Shown here in pieces: positions 25,601 through 37,391 of a DNA stretch of 64,000 bases. The translations under genes were made by a program, and so were the position numbers. How positions within the stretch are numbered: the first letter of the stretch is position 1; every line of letters starts with the position of its first letter. Below the pieces are notes generated by a model, which did not search any database, was not told the DNA's origin, and saw only the letters and a list, made by a program, of their open reading frames with translations. Source of the stretch: Musa acuminata AAA Group (Eukaryota; Streptophyta; Magnoliopsida; Zingiberales; Musaceae); NCBI RefSeq assembly GCF_036884655.1, contig NC_088357.1:41982001-42046000 (forward strand), given 5' to 3'.

Positions 25601-25710
25601 ATCTGTTGGTGCTATATATATTTACCAGTTTCTTTCCTGTCAGGTGGGCAATTGTCTATCTTGCGCAGCTAAAACCTCTGATTGTTCCAATCCTCAGTGA
25701 AGGGGAGTGA
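22607..25710 (+). CDS. V-type proton ATPase subunit e (VHA-e)
   Basis: Subunit e is a tiny membrane protein of the V0 sector of the vacuolar/endomembrane proton pump (yeast Vma9p family). Exons 22607-22704, 24076-24123 and 25644-25710 join in phase to 70 residues, the normal family length. Exon 1 encodes a first membrane helix and the RGPSTNL motif. Exon 2 encodes FHLTLIITATVCCWMM. Exon 3 encodes WAIVYLAQLKPLIVPILSEG plus a final E. Two hydrophobic helices are seen, at about residues 5-25 and 34-57. All borders are GT..AG (donors GTACGT and GTGAGT). The start is the only ATG that gives the family N-terminus. No lesions were seen. It is convergent with the SIN3-like pseudogene downstream. Confidence 0.92.
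22925..23200 (+). repeat. four-copy 69-bp minisatellite in VHA-e intron 1
   Basis: Copies start at 22925, 22994, 23063 and 23132, each like GCAAGTTTGATCTGCTTGGT..TTCTTTGGGCAAAATC..TTGGAATGGT. Copies differ by only a few bases. Because 69 is a multiple of three, all frames stay open across the array, which explains the repetitive ORFs on both strands. Confidence 0.9.
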
Positions 25711-26270
25711 CATGCTCACAAAACAATGATTCAAGTCATTTGCTACGACTTGAAATGTGTCCCATTCTTCAATGCAACTCAGCATCTTTTTGTAAGATTT
25801 TACTTCTTTAATCTCTGAACCTAGTTAAGGAAAACTTGAGATGTATCTTCTTGTATAACAATAATGTGCTTCTTATGCTTAATTCACTTCACACTGACTT
25901 GACGCCTCTGGTTACTTTGTGTGTTTTTTATTTGGTCGTCAATGTCCTCGGAGTTTGATGTTTGAGAAGAATGAGTTTACTTAAAAATTTGTGGCTAGAT
26001 GGAAGTATTATTTGAATGACCTGACTTCTCTCGTCAGCAGAAGTTAAAAAGACTACCAGAAACAGGAGGATTTACCAAAACCAGATTACAAAAGCTAAGC
26101 AGATGTTGAACAAGACAATTAGTAGACTTCAGTAAAAGGCCAGTTACCTGTAGATGTTTCCATTTGTTCCTTCTAACCTTACTGCATATGTAATCTGCTC
26201 AGAGTAAAAGTAATGTAAGAAAAGACAAAGTCCACGAAGAAATAAATGGTACCTTTCATAACAAAGTCAC
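25711..26270. other. 3' flanks between VHA-e and the SIN3-like pseudogene
   Basis: This short interval between two convergent genes holds their presumed 3' ends. No other feature was recognised. Confidence 0.5.
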
Positions 26271-29200
26271 CTTTTGCAGTCGAGCACTTCTGCACCGTCT
26301 TCATACATATCACCCACTCTTTGTGCTTCTGCTTCAAAGGAATTAATATGCGACGCAATACCACACCGGGGTTCTCCTGTAGCTGATCCACAACGTCCAG
26401 CCTATAGTTTCCATGTATCCATTCTGTACATTGCAAGTGTAGAGTTGTCACACAAACCAGTCATTAAAACAAGTTCTGGTCCAGAAATACCAAGTACACT
26501 AACAAGGAAAGTGACCTTCGATTGGAAATTGATTTCTAGTTCATCTTTGTCATCCTCGGGCTTTGCTAGCAAATCCTTCAACCCCAGTAGTTGCACTAAT
26601 AATCTCTAATAGCATATCTGACTCAAACCTGGGAAAAGGTAATAAAAAGAAAGGATTTAACTGATACATCTTATCAGTTTCCAGAGAACGGAGAAATACA
26701 CTGCGAAGTGGGGGTTTGAATAGGAGATCAACTGACATATGCTATACACATAAGGAAGTGTTATAAATTGTTCAAATTAAAAAGAAAAAAAGAATTTTTT
26801 TTCAAAAGATTTATTTGAAAATGTGTTTTCTTTTATTTTGTGGTAGTTATTTTTCAAAGATGATGTCTTTTGAGAAAATAATTAATTTTCAAAGATTATG
26901 TCTTTTGAGAAAATAGTTAATTTTATGTCTTTTGAGAAAATATCTATAAATAGGTATTTGAGGGTAAATTACATATACAATTCTTTCATGCTCTTCTTCT
27001 TTACTCTCCAAGTGATTGAGTTAAACATTCTCTAATTCCTCTCTGAAGATTCTTTATTGTTTGCTCAATACAGATCTTCTAAAGGCTTGTCATATCCACC
27101 AAAACTATTTGCATCAAACCCATAGCAATCTGCTATCTTATTGAGAAGACGGTGCAAATATCATTTTTAGGAAAGTGTTTATACACGTTTCAAGCCTAAA
27201 TATCTTTCTTAAAGTATTCTTGATCTTGTGTTTGTTATTTGTTTCCATAGTATTTTTTATCCTCTTCTTTGTCGTATCTTTTTCCCAACAGGAAGCAGAC
27301 TAAATAAACTGCTCTTCCAAGGAAATGGTGAAATAACAACTAAAGTTTAATCAAGATAAGCCTGCCTGCCAGCCTGAAGCTACCTTTTAAATCTAAAAAA
27401 GGGTTGCAATCAAGATAACTGTTTTTAACCCTTGAACAAACTGCAAGCTGGAGATGGTAAATAATTGATATGGAATCAATACTTATCATCTTCTCATTTT
27501 AGTACCATTTTTTCATACTTGTTTCTTTTCCTGTCCTTAGAAGAATCCTTACATCCAGAAGTTTTGGATACCACAACATTATTCAGTACCGATGCATCCA
27601 GCTCAAGTCTGTTGCTTGCAGGAGGCATTTGATACTGCCATGAAGCAAACACAAAAATCAGCTAGAGATTGGTAAACAGAATTATAATCACTATGCATAG
27701 GAAGCTAAAAATGGAACATCAGAAGGATACATTCTCAGGCAGGAAGCAGGAACAAGGGTACACTGCTGACAATTAGAAAGATCAAGCTCTAAATCTGCTT
27801 TGCTAGGATTTCATTCTTCATTGTCTGCAAACAAACTGTCTTTGTAAGAATCTCTAGCGAATAAAGAATACACAGTGCTTCAATTCCGGTGTCATGATTA
27901 CTATAAGATAATTTCATTTATTGGCCTCTTTCTAGCTTCATATCCATGTCTTTCTCCTCTAGATACTTGGGTTCTATGGCCTTCAATTTACAGGGCACTA
28001 AGTAGAATAATAAACAGAACAGCATGCTAAAATTAAATGGATAATAACTCATGTCAAACATATAGCTCTTACTGTAAGACAGCTGCATCAATATAATCAT
28101 AACACAACGGCATGAAAGCTTATAGCACCAACATTTAGACATCATTCAGTTCTATCAAGGATAATACTAAAGCAAGACCAGTATTATAATATAGTGACTT
28201 AAAGGGTCCATCAACTACTTCAAAATATAAAAATAAAGACATGGCCCACTTATGACTCAATTTCTGTGGTTTATATGGACAAAGATTTAGTGAGTCGAAC
28301 CTGTTCAGAATTTGTGTAAAATAGGGAAATGATAGATCAAGGAAAGGATGATATTTAAGCTTTTGAAAAATGCCACTAGCCCAATCTGTGATCAAAATGC
28401 CAACTTAGGCAGAAGGATTAACTAGAAAGGTTAACAAGTATTTTGGCTATTGTGTTGAAGATTAGTTTGTGTTTCCAAGAAGCATTATAAAATATAAACT
28501 ATGCCAAGGGATGCAAGAAAGTTAATGTTACACTATGGGCCATATACTTTATCTGTCCCTGCCTAGATTTATCTCCTTTCATGCATTTAAAATTCTTGAT
28601 ACCTTCCATATATTCATGTGGCTCGTAATGATAGTGTTGACAAATCTGTGACAAATTTTTCCCTGCTTCTACAATCCCTATTTCCCACTTTCATTCTCAA
28701 GATGATTCCTCTGCCTGTCCTGGTCTACTCAGGCAGACCAATATCACCAGCAGCAACCAAATTAAACATAACCTCTAGAAAATGGAATTAGTGACACTAT
28801 GTACAGATTGTACTTGAACCTGATAGAATTGCTTAAAACCTTGTAAAGACAGTTTACTTTTACTATCAGATACGTGATGAGGCCACCTATTGTTCTTAAC
28901 TGAAAATAATTTGTATAGGGACCAGATACCAATTTGTGCTATTTACATTGCCTTGTCCCGATTCCAATACATTAAATAATAGATGAGAAAAGTTGCCAAA
29001 TTTATCTTCGAGCTGGAGCATGCTTATTTACCTTCGTTCTGGTACCCTAAAGATCTACAAGACGATGTCTGATGAATAGACTCTGCTCCATGTCCAGCAG
29101 GTAAGAGAGACTTTAACACTTCAAGCAAATCATCATGGTGGCAAGTAATATGGACAGCTGGAAACTTCAAGTCAAGATCTATCCAAAAATAAATACTCGC

Positions 29201-30222
29201 ACAATCAAGCTTATACAAAAAAAAAAAAAGAACACCTAAAACCTCTTGCTAAACGTCATCAATGAACATGCAATTAGTCCTATGGATTATCAGGATGTCC
29301 AAATCGAACAGTACTTGTCAGGTTCATCTGAAAAACGATTCTGCAGGAAAGAAAAGAAAAGTTAAGCACATTATACTAGAAACTATTAATGCCAACAGAA
29401 TAAGTAAATAGCTAATATCCACATGCATGCACACAGACATGCGTGCACACAGGCACACCAACATAAGAGAGATCAATTTTAAGGTATAATAATTGCCATT
29501 ATTCCTTTGATATAATTCAGACAAAGTTGGCGTGCTGGCATCATTTTGGTGAGGGCAAGATCACCATGTTTTGGCAACAAATCGCGGAACTGCACAACCA
29601 AGTCAGGATGCACTTTAAGTAGTTCTCTACCCTTCTGCTAGCCTCAATTGGAGTGATACTATAGGGCATAGAGAAACAATACACCTCAACCCAAACATTC
29701 TCACGACGAACATATAAAGCATAAATGCAAATTCTCAAGCAGTAGTAAACCAAGATAAATGTAACCAGACCTTGAATTCTCTAAACTCTTCATGATATCA
29801 ACGAATTGATCATGTGTATGTGCTTCATTGTGAAGTGTCCTTTTGACTACAGCCAGGAACTCTCTGGCATCACCCCTTCCTGGCTTAGAATCACTATGAC
29901 TGGACCTTCAACTCAATAAAGAAAACAATAAAGATGAAATTATGCCCCCAAATCGAAGTACTAATACATGGAATTATAGAACAGCAAGAACACGATCTAT
30001 AGCATGTCATAGCGAGCGATCATCTGCAGTACACAAAACAACGAAAGATTCCATTGAGAAGCATAGAAGAAGAGAACGTGTGGAGATAAACAGAAAAGGG
30101 TGAACTTCAAGAAAACGGTAAGGGATAGTGAAACATGATCAGGGAGCTCACGATGGGCCTTTAGATTGCTTAGGCCACATCGAACTGGATGCATTGTCGT
30201 CATCTCGAGGCCTCGTCCTCAT
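26271..30222 (-). pseudogene. SIN3-like (SNL) transcriptional co-repressor, decayed
   Basis: SIN3 proteins scaffold histone-deacetylase complexes in the nucleus. Visible exons, read on the minus strand: 30222-30152 (start MRTRPRDDDNASSS); 29905-29771 with PAH helix DAREFLAVVKRTLHNEAHTHD; about 29650-29560 with RELLKVHPDLVVQF; about 29190-29035 with HHDDLLEVLKSLLP, matching the end of a PAH2. The SID region is in 27634-27483 (YQMPPASNRLELDASVLNN). The next piece, from 26628, has FESDMLLEIISATT. LDVVDQLQENPG and LKQKHKEWV follow in another frame. Lesions: one base is missing before RELL, so exons 2 and 3 do not join in frame. A TGA at 27496-27494 stands where the family has Cys in a CEDD/R motif. 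Further frame changes fall within 26600-26400. Many SIN3 exons are missing. It is probably a pseudogene; a short alternative product is not excluded. Confidence 0.7.
26759..27290 (+). mobile_element. solo LTR, copia element 1 family, in a SIN3-like intron
   Basis: A single 532-bp LTR begins TGTTATAAATTGTTC and ends CCCAACA. It is flanked by an exact 5-bp target duplication, GGAAG, at 26754-26758 and 27291-27295. It matches the LTRs at 15308 and 20218, with extra copies of ATGTCTTTTGAGAAAAT (three near 26865-26945). It lies between the exons ending at 27483 and starting at 26628 of the pseudogene, in the opposite orientation. Confidence 0.92.
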
Positions 30223-30371
30223 GCTTTTCACCCAAGATAATCCAAGAAAATAACCAAGAAACCCTAGAAGCCGGTCAGCCTTCTCTTTCGTTGTCGGCCG
30301 GGAAACCAATGAAGTTTCTCACCACGCCCAAAGATTCAACATATTTACATCTAAATCCACCAACGGAAGAA

Positions 30372-30414
<43 letters not shown>

Positions 30415-30855
30415 GAAGAGACAAGGGCGAAGATGACTACGAGGAGTCGCTTCGGCCTCTCCACCTCTCTCTCCGTTACTACTCCAATTGTTTCGGGTGG
30501 TGAGAACGCGGAGCTCCCATTTAAGCCTTTGAAGTCCCGACGAAAAAGTGTAACGGCTTTCCTAAAACAGGCGCTCACGGTCATGCCACCAATCGGGAGG
30601 ATGGATCTGTGCCACGACTGGAGTTACGACTTCTGGAGCAATACCACTGGAGCTGTCATTGCAGAGTCTTATGGTCGCATGAAGACGAAAACTATGGCTC
30701 TCCAGTTCATATCGAATTGAGCTACTCAAACCAATCTTCCTCGACTGCACGATTCAGCACTTGCATTAGAGGTTGGCCACCCCTCGAGTCTCATTGGCTT
30801 CCTTATCCTTGGGTAGTCCCGAGTAATCCTCAAAATATTTTTATCATCTACGTCT
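30223..30855. other. former SIN3-like promoter/leader region
   Basis: DNA upstream of the minus-strand pseudogene start. A plus-strand open frame at 30433-30720 (95 codons, starting MTTRSRFGLST) is unlike any family I know and is probably chance. No LTR could be found in front of the copia gag that begins at about 30856. Confidence 0.4.
30376..30412. repeat. (GA)n microsatellite
   Basis: An uninterrupted GA run of about 18 units sits in what would be the 5' leader of the minus-strand SIN3-like gene. Confidence 0.9.
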
Positions 30856-33800
30856 ACGTCTGATGTTTCAATTACTGTTTCTGCAAGGAATCATAGTGCT
30901 TCTCGGTATACAAAACTTATTTCTATCAATGTTGTCATTCTAATCCCTTTCAAGTAACTACGCATCTTAGCGAGCCCAATTTACCAATCTTCTATTTGGA
31001 TATGACCTACTAGGCTACGTTGATGACTCTCTCAATTATCCACCAGCAATAATTAATATCCCCGGAGAACCTAGTCCAGTACTATATCTAGCTTACAAAC
31101 TATGGTTACGTCAAGATCGTTTCATCCTCCAAGCTATTCAAGCCTCAGTTGTTGGATTCATCGTTCCATTGATATTTTCATGTGTGACTACTACAGAAGC
31201 ATGATACAAGCTACAAACAACCTTGGCAAATCATTTGTGTACTCGCATGCTCACTCTTCTATTCAATCTAATGAAAATAAAACAAGAGGAAAATACTATT
31301 GCTGATTAGCTTAGCTTTGATACAATCAAAGTTATCATGGATGACTTAGCTTTGATAGGTCATTCCTTTTGTGATAAAGAAATCATAATTCATACCCTGA
31401 TAGTCTCGAAGACAAGTATAAGGAATTAGCAATCGTAGTTTGGGTACGTGACTCACCAATATCATTCAAAGAACTCTATGATAAGTTGACTGACTATGAG
31501 ACATATTTGAAGCGCGAGGACAAGTTACTTGGACTAACCATCACAGCTAAAGTCAGTCAAAAATCCAAAAGAAAAGCCAACTAATACAATAAGAACGTCA
31601 ACAACAGTTTGGCCAAGATGTCTCTTGACCCTGTGGGTCCCAAACAAACCCCTCATTATCCACATCATCAATATTTCTATCAATGTGGTCACTCCAATAA
31701 CCATTAGCCCTAACGTCCTGCCTTCACAAGCCAACAAAGAGTCATTTACTAGCTATGTGATAAAGTCGGACACTCCGCAAAAGTCTATCGATCTCAACTC
31801 AAACTTTCTGCTCCATCACAGTGGTCTCAAGCAAATGTCATGACTACTCTGGCTACTAGTCAACCCAATTAGATTATAGACTTTGGTGCCTCTCATTACA
31901 TCACCTTTGATCTTCATAACTTATTTATCTACAATAACTATAGCGAAAATGAAGATATCATCATTGGTGATAGTAAAGAAATTCCTATTACTCATATTGG
32001 TTCCACAATGCTTAATTCTGCTTAATTCTGATATCATAACTTTTACACTCGATAATGTTTTATGTGTACCTCATATTAAATGAAACCTCATTTCCATTTC
32101 TCAATTATGCAAATACAATAATACTTCAATTGAATTCTTTCACGACTCTTTTCTTGTTAAGTATTTGAACACGAGGACATCCTTGGTCCAAAGTCAAAAT
32201 AGAGACAACATCTACGAATAGCCTGTTAGCTCCACTCAACTCACTATTCACTCTTCAGTTACAACTCCAATTGATGTGTAGTATCGTCGTCTTAGCCATC
32301 TTTCGTCCCTTATCCAGCAGAAATTACTTTCTTGTTACTCTCTTCTTATTTTTAAATCAAGTAGCTTTATAATTCATTGTGATGCATGTCTTAGCAATAA
32401 AAGTCATAGGCAACCCTTTAGAACATCCTCCATATCATGCTCTAAACTATTTAAAATTATTTATACCAATATTTGGGGCCCTATTGCAATTATTTCTTTT
32501 AACAAATTCAGATTTTTTATTATTTTTATAGATTTTTCACTAAGTATATATTGTTATATTCTTTTCACCGTAGATTTAAAATTTTCATAATCTTTGCCAA
32601 CTTTAGAAAGTTGGTCGAGAACTACTTTCATCTATAATCAAAATAGTTCTCTAATGATGTAGGTGAATATCAAGCCCTGACATCTTGTTTCTCAACTTAT
32701 AGTATATAACACCTCAAGTCACCCTCACATACTCCTCAATTAGTTGGCTTTGTCGAACATAAATATCAGCATATAGTTGAAACTAGTCTCACACTTCTAT
32801 ATTAGGCCTCTATGCCTTCAAACTTTTGGACATTAATCTTTCAAATTGCATCCTACCTTATTAATCATATGCTTACGTCAATCCTATAATATTAGTCCCC
32901 ATTTGAAACACTACTTCATAAACCTCCAAACCTTTATAAACTCAAAGTATTTAGTTGTCTATGTTATCCATAGTTACGTCACTATGCCTCCCATAAGATA
33001 ACATCAAGAACTAAGCCTTGCGTCTTCATAGGATACTCTCTTAAACATAACGCTTTCTGATGCTATAACCCTCAAACTCAAAATGTCTTTATATCACGTC
33101 ACGTTATTTTTGTGGAGTCTATATTTCCTTTCCAAAACCATGAGTCTCCTATCATGCAAACCACTCCGACAAATATTCATCACTAAAGTATACCTCTGAT
33201 CTTATCGGATGAGCCTCCCATGACACCGTCCAATTCCTTCTCTCAAGATCCACACTCTACTGCTACTCTAGTTCAGCAACTGCCCATTCCCTTGTCTACT
33301 CCATTCTTCTCAAGTTTTTCTTATTGATAAGGCAATACATTCAAAAACACAACCATTGTCTTTACCTCCTTCTACATCTAGTGACACTGAAGTACCTCAG
33401 CTTGACCCGACCCGTGTTAGTGATCTCCACTACCTATACTAACAACACAACCTTACAATCCTATATCCTCTATATATCTAATGACAACACACTTCAAGAG
33501 GGTATTTTCAAACTACGTCAAGTCTTTAACCTATATGCTATCATAGAATCCTAACCTAAGACCATTGAACCCAACATATTCACTTAAGCCCAAAAATCTT
33601 CACACTAGCATAAAGCCATGTGTGAAGAATATGATGCCCTCATTTATAACTCAACATGGAATTTAGTACCCTTTCATCACACAAAACATCATCGGGTATA
33701 AGTGGGTCTTTCGAATTAAGCAGAACCTAGATAAATCCGTTGTCAGATAAAATGCATGTCTAGTTACCAAAGGATTTCATCAACGACTTGGTGTTGATTT

Positions 33801-35270
33801 CACTGAGACATTTAGTCTCGTTGTTAAACCCATAACAATACGACTTCTCCTGAGTTTGGCTACCAATAAAGGCTAGAAATTATGATAATTTGATGTTAAC
33901 AATGGCTTTTTACAAGTGACTCTAACTGAAGACATATTTATGCAGCAACCTCCTGATTTCATTCATCCTCAGTATCCAAGGCATGTTTGCAAACTACAAA
34001 AAACTATTTATAGACTTCATCAAGCTTCAAGAGCCCAGGTACACTGAACTTGGCTCGTCTTTTACTTCAATTGACTTTATCAACTCTAAGTTGGATACCT
34101 CGTTATTTCTACGACAACAAAATGAAGGCATAATATATCTTTTGATGTATGTGAATGGCATTATTGTCATGGGCAATAATCCTATAGAGATCCAGGCATT
34201 CATCAAGCAATTGACAAATCGATTTTCCCTTAAAATTCTGGCAACCTTGAGCTACTTTTTGGGAGTGAAAGCAACATATACATCTTCAAGTCTCTTCCTA
34301 TCACAAACAAAGTATATTCAAGATTTATTATCAAAGACAAACATGCATGACACAAAAGATGTTACAACTCCCCTCTCTACTAGTGAATCACTCAAATTAT
34401 ATGATGGAAGTCCTACTACGGAACCTACTTAATAACGATAAGTAGTTGGCTCTTTATAGTACTTAGCTCTCACCCGTTCAAACATCTCATTTGCGGTCAA
34501 TAAATTATCATAATTTATTCATCGACCATCTATTACGTATTGATCTGCAATCAAATAAATCCTGTGATATATTAAAGAGACCCTCAATCATAGTCTCTTT
34601 CTCCGCAAACACTCTCCACTTAATCTACATGCCTTTGCCGCTGCTGATTGGACAGAAAACTTTGATGATAGAATATCCACATCTGGGTATGTTATCTTCC
34701 TTGAGGCTAATCCAATCAGTTGGAGTTCTAAGAAACAAAAGACAATCGCACGATCTACAACTGAAGTTGAATACTGTGTCATTGCCACCATTGCTATAGA
34801 ACTCAATTGGATCACAAATCTATTCAAGGAACTTAATATCGACTCTAACCTTATTTCTACAATATATTGTGATAATGTCAGAGCTACATACATATGCATC
34901 AATCCAGTGTTCCACTCCCGTATGAAACATATTATCATCGACTTCCACTTTATGCGAGATTAAATTGTCTGATATCAACCATGTGTTTCTCAAGTACATA
35001 CGGTTAATCAACTAACATACTTACTTACGAAACTTCGCGCTTATAAACTATTTTCATTGCACCAATCTAAGATCGACATCCTTGATAGGAGGATCATCTT
35101 ACGAGAGTATGATAATAGATAAAATTTTTCTAACTGCACAAGAAAATTTTTTATTGCTTTGTTATGCTTTGTTAAGAAAAATCCCCGGTCCTAACCTAAC
35201 ATGTATAAATATAGACAACGTATCAATATCTTGTATCTATATATCTATCTTGTATCTATATATCTTCTAT
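30856..35270 (+). mobile_element. Ty1/copia element 2, heavily degraded
   Basis: Copia gene order on the plus strand. Gag carries LLFGYDLLGYVDDSLNYPP near 31000. A protease-like region near 31870-32080 is followed by integrase remnants at 32250-32900. RT begins near 33690 with KGFHQRLGVDFTETF, and the catalytic box reads YVNGI (near 34148) instead of YVDD. RNase H follows with SWSSKKQKTIARSTTEVEYC near 34720. A short 3' LTR-like end (from about 35082, TATAAATATAGAC near 35200) is present. No matching 5' LTR was found. Many stops and frameshifts make it dead. Its right end abuts the truncated PPR fragment. Confidence 0.8.
33983..34432 (+). pseudogene. copia element 2 RT, longest surviving frame
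   Basis: This frame of about 150 codons covers the palm of the copia RT. It holds SFTSIDFINSKLDTSLFL, the YVNGIIVMGN catalytic region and LSYFLGVKATYTSSSLFLSQ. The two catalytic aspartates of YVDD are replaced by N and G, so the enzyme would be inactive even if translated. Confidence 0.8.
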
Positions 35271-35364
35271 CGTCTGCCTTATGCATGTCCTGCGTCCAAC
35301 GTCACAAGCTCCTCCGCCGTCCACTCTGCGTACTTCACGAGCCCACCGCTGCAGCACGTCTACT

Positions 35365-36178
35365 AGCCCGGTATGGCTGCAAGCATGCAGAACCCCCATG
35401 TACGTGACATGATCGGGCCCGATGCCACGGCGTAGCATCTCGTCGAACAGCCGCAGCGCCTCCGCACCGTGGCCGTGTGACGCGAGCGCCGTTATCATGG
35501 CCGCTCAAGAATGCGGGTCATTGTGGGGTATTTCGTCGAACACCCGCCTCGCGGACTCCAAGCGGCCGCACCTGGAGGACATGGTTAAGAGCGCGGTGCC
35601 AAGGGCGGTGGCTGAGGAGGACGAGGGCATCGCGGTGGGCGAGCTCGCCGTCGGTAATGGCGCCGAGGTAGGCGGCGGAGGAGAGTGCGGAGACGAGGGC
35701 GGCCTCGGTGGGTGGCACGCCGGAGCGGCGCGTGCGGCGGAGGGTGGCGAGGGCGTCGGGGTGGCGGCCAGAGGCGGCGTAGGCGGAGATGAGGTCGGCG
35801 AAGGAGACCGGGATGGTGTCGAAGGCGTCGCGTGCGGCGTCGGGGAGGCCGCAACGGGCGAGGGCGGAGACGAGGGCGGTGCGGAGGACCACGTCCGGGT
35901 GAGGCCCGGCGAGGCGGACGAACAGGGCAGCGGGGGAGCGACGGCCGGAAGAGGAGTAAGCGGCGATGAGGGCCGAGCGGAGAAAGGGGTCGGCGTGGAG
36001 GCCGAGGACGGTGAGGCGGGCGTGGAGGAGGGCAGGAGCAGCGGCGGCGGCTGACGCTGCGCGGAGAAGGAAGGTGAAGGTGAACTTGTTGGGACGGGCG
36101 CCGGAGGGGAGCATGGAGTAGGCGTACAGAGAGAGGGCGTCGAGCGGCGGGGATCGCCGGAGGAGAGCGTTCCACTCA
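35365..36178 (-). pseudogene. pentatricopeptide repeat (PPR) gene fragment
   Basis: PPR proteins bind organellar RNA. On the minus strand the fragment begins VEWNALLRRSPPLDALSLYAYSM and shows typical PLS-class repeats (PNKFTFTFLLRAA, DVVLRTALVSALARCG). The reading frame then shifts near 35640 into GTALLTMSSRCGRLESARRVFDEIP. The Trp codon usual in this position is TGA at 35507-35505, after which AAMITALASHGHGAEALRLFDEM and GIGPDHVTYMGVLHACSHTGLVD follow. There is no ATG upstream in frame, since a TGA precedes it. Homology stops at about 35365, next to copia element 2. It lacks both ends of a gene that normally exceeds 450 codons. The very high GC content contrasts with its surroundings. Confidence 0.8.
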
Positions 36179-36249
36179 ACGTGGACCGTTCAGATCGAAT
36201 CGGACGGTCAGCAGATGCTGCAGCCGATTCTGCTCGTGTGACACGCATT

Positions 36250-36587
36250 CTGAGTTTTGAAGGAGCTGACGTTGCAACGGGGCAAGCTTATTATACGATA
36301 TAAAAGTAAATATACATATCTGTAAAAAAAATGTTCGATCAATATATAAATGAAAACAAAACGAAAAGAGCTTTAGTGAACCCCAAAAAAATAATTTTCT
36401 TCTAAAAAATTCCATTTAATAGAGTCGACGGTTGACTAAAAATGATCGTTTGACCAGGTCAGCGAAGAGGGAAAAGGTCAACATTCATGAAATGAAAGAG
36501 AATCTGCGTTGTCTTAGCAACAGTCTTCACGACTAATCGGAACGTTACTTGCACGACACTCTCATCACACCCTAGAAAAAAAAAATT
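36250..36587. other. spacer between the PPR fragment and the microsatellite
   Basis: AT-rich spacer in which no gene was recognised. Confidence 0.5.
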
Positions 36588-36592
36588 AAATA

Positions 36593-36669
<77 letters not shown>
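36588..36669. repeat. palindromic (AAT)n(ATT)n microsatellite
   Basis: About 16 AAT units are followed directly by about 9 ATT units, so the two halves can fold into a hairpin. It ends about 230 bp upstream of the calmodulin-like gene. Confidence 0.9.
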
Positions 36670-36672
<3 letters not shown>

Positions 36673-36899
36673 GAGCACTTGCCAACCAACCAACTTAATT
36701 CCTTAAAATAAGAAAAAGTCTTCTCCCAACCTCAGACCTTTAACCACCACCTCAGCTTCTTCTTCTCCTCCCCTATCTCCTCTTCTCTCCTCTCTCTCTC
36801 TCTTTCTCTCTCTACGGACAATTTCCATCTGATCCATCTCCATCTACGCCATCACAATCTTCTGCATCTCTATCATCGTCATCTTCCCTCTCTGCGTTT

Positions 36900-37391
36900 A
36901 TGGGTGGTCGTCGGCTGCAGGGCGAGCAGCTGAAGCAGCTGCGGGACATCTTCAACCGCTTCGACATGGACGGCGACGGCAGCATCACTCACCTGGAGCT
37001 CGCCGCGCTGCTACGCTCCCTCGGTTTGAAACCCACGGGCGACCAGATCCACGCGCTCCTCTCCGGCATGGACGCCAACCGCAACGGCTCCATCGAGTTC
37101 GACGAGCTCGCCGTCGCGCTCGCGCCCCTCATGAGCGAACAGGCCCTTCTCAACCAGGAGCAGCTCCTGGACGTGTTCCGCTCCTTCGACCGGGACGGCA
37201 ATGGCTACATCTCCGCGGCGGAGCTGGCGCGGTCCATGGCGCGCATGGGCCAGCCGCTGACCTTCTGCGAGCTCACCGAGATGATGCGGCAGGCCGACAC
37301 CGACGGCGACGGCGTCATCAGCTTCACGGAGTTCGCGGCCGTCATGGCCAAGTCCGCCGTGGAATTCCTTGGCCTCACGGTAGTGTCATAG
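36900..37391 (+). CDS. calmodulin-like protein, CML15/16/18 type
   Basis: This is a calcium sensor with four EF-hands in one intronless frame of 163 residues. Loops: 22-33 (DMDGDGSITHLE), 58-69 (DANRNGSIEFDE), 97-108 (DRDGNGYISAAE) and 133-144 (DTDGDGVISFTE). All keep acidic residues at positions 1 and 12 and Gly at 6, so all four should bind Ca2+. The tail AKSAVEFLGLT matches the Arabidopsis CML15/16 subgroup. The ATG follows a CT-rich leader (36770-36820) and is the first in frame. There is no N-terminal myristoylation context beyond MGG, which is weak. Codon use is very GC-rich, as in many monocot single-exon genes. Confidence 0.93.
   Translation: MGGRRLQGEQLKQLRDIFNRFDMDGDGSITHLELAALLRSLGLKPTGDQIHALLSGMDANRNGSIEFDELAVALAPLMSEQALLNQEQLLDVFRSFDRDGNGYISAAELARSMARMGQPLTFCELTEMMRQADTDGDGVISFTEFAAVMAKSAVEFLGLTVVS

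Noticed and set aside
30433..30720. 95-codon plus-strand frame starting MTTRSRFG
   Set aside because: It has no recognisable family and lies in the presumed leader of the opposite-strand pseudogene; it is kept only as a note.
35422..36054. Long plus-strand Gly/Glu-rich open frame
   Set aside because: It is the antisense of the GC-rich PPR fragment; the minus strand shows clear PPR repeats.
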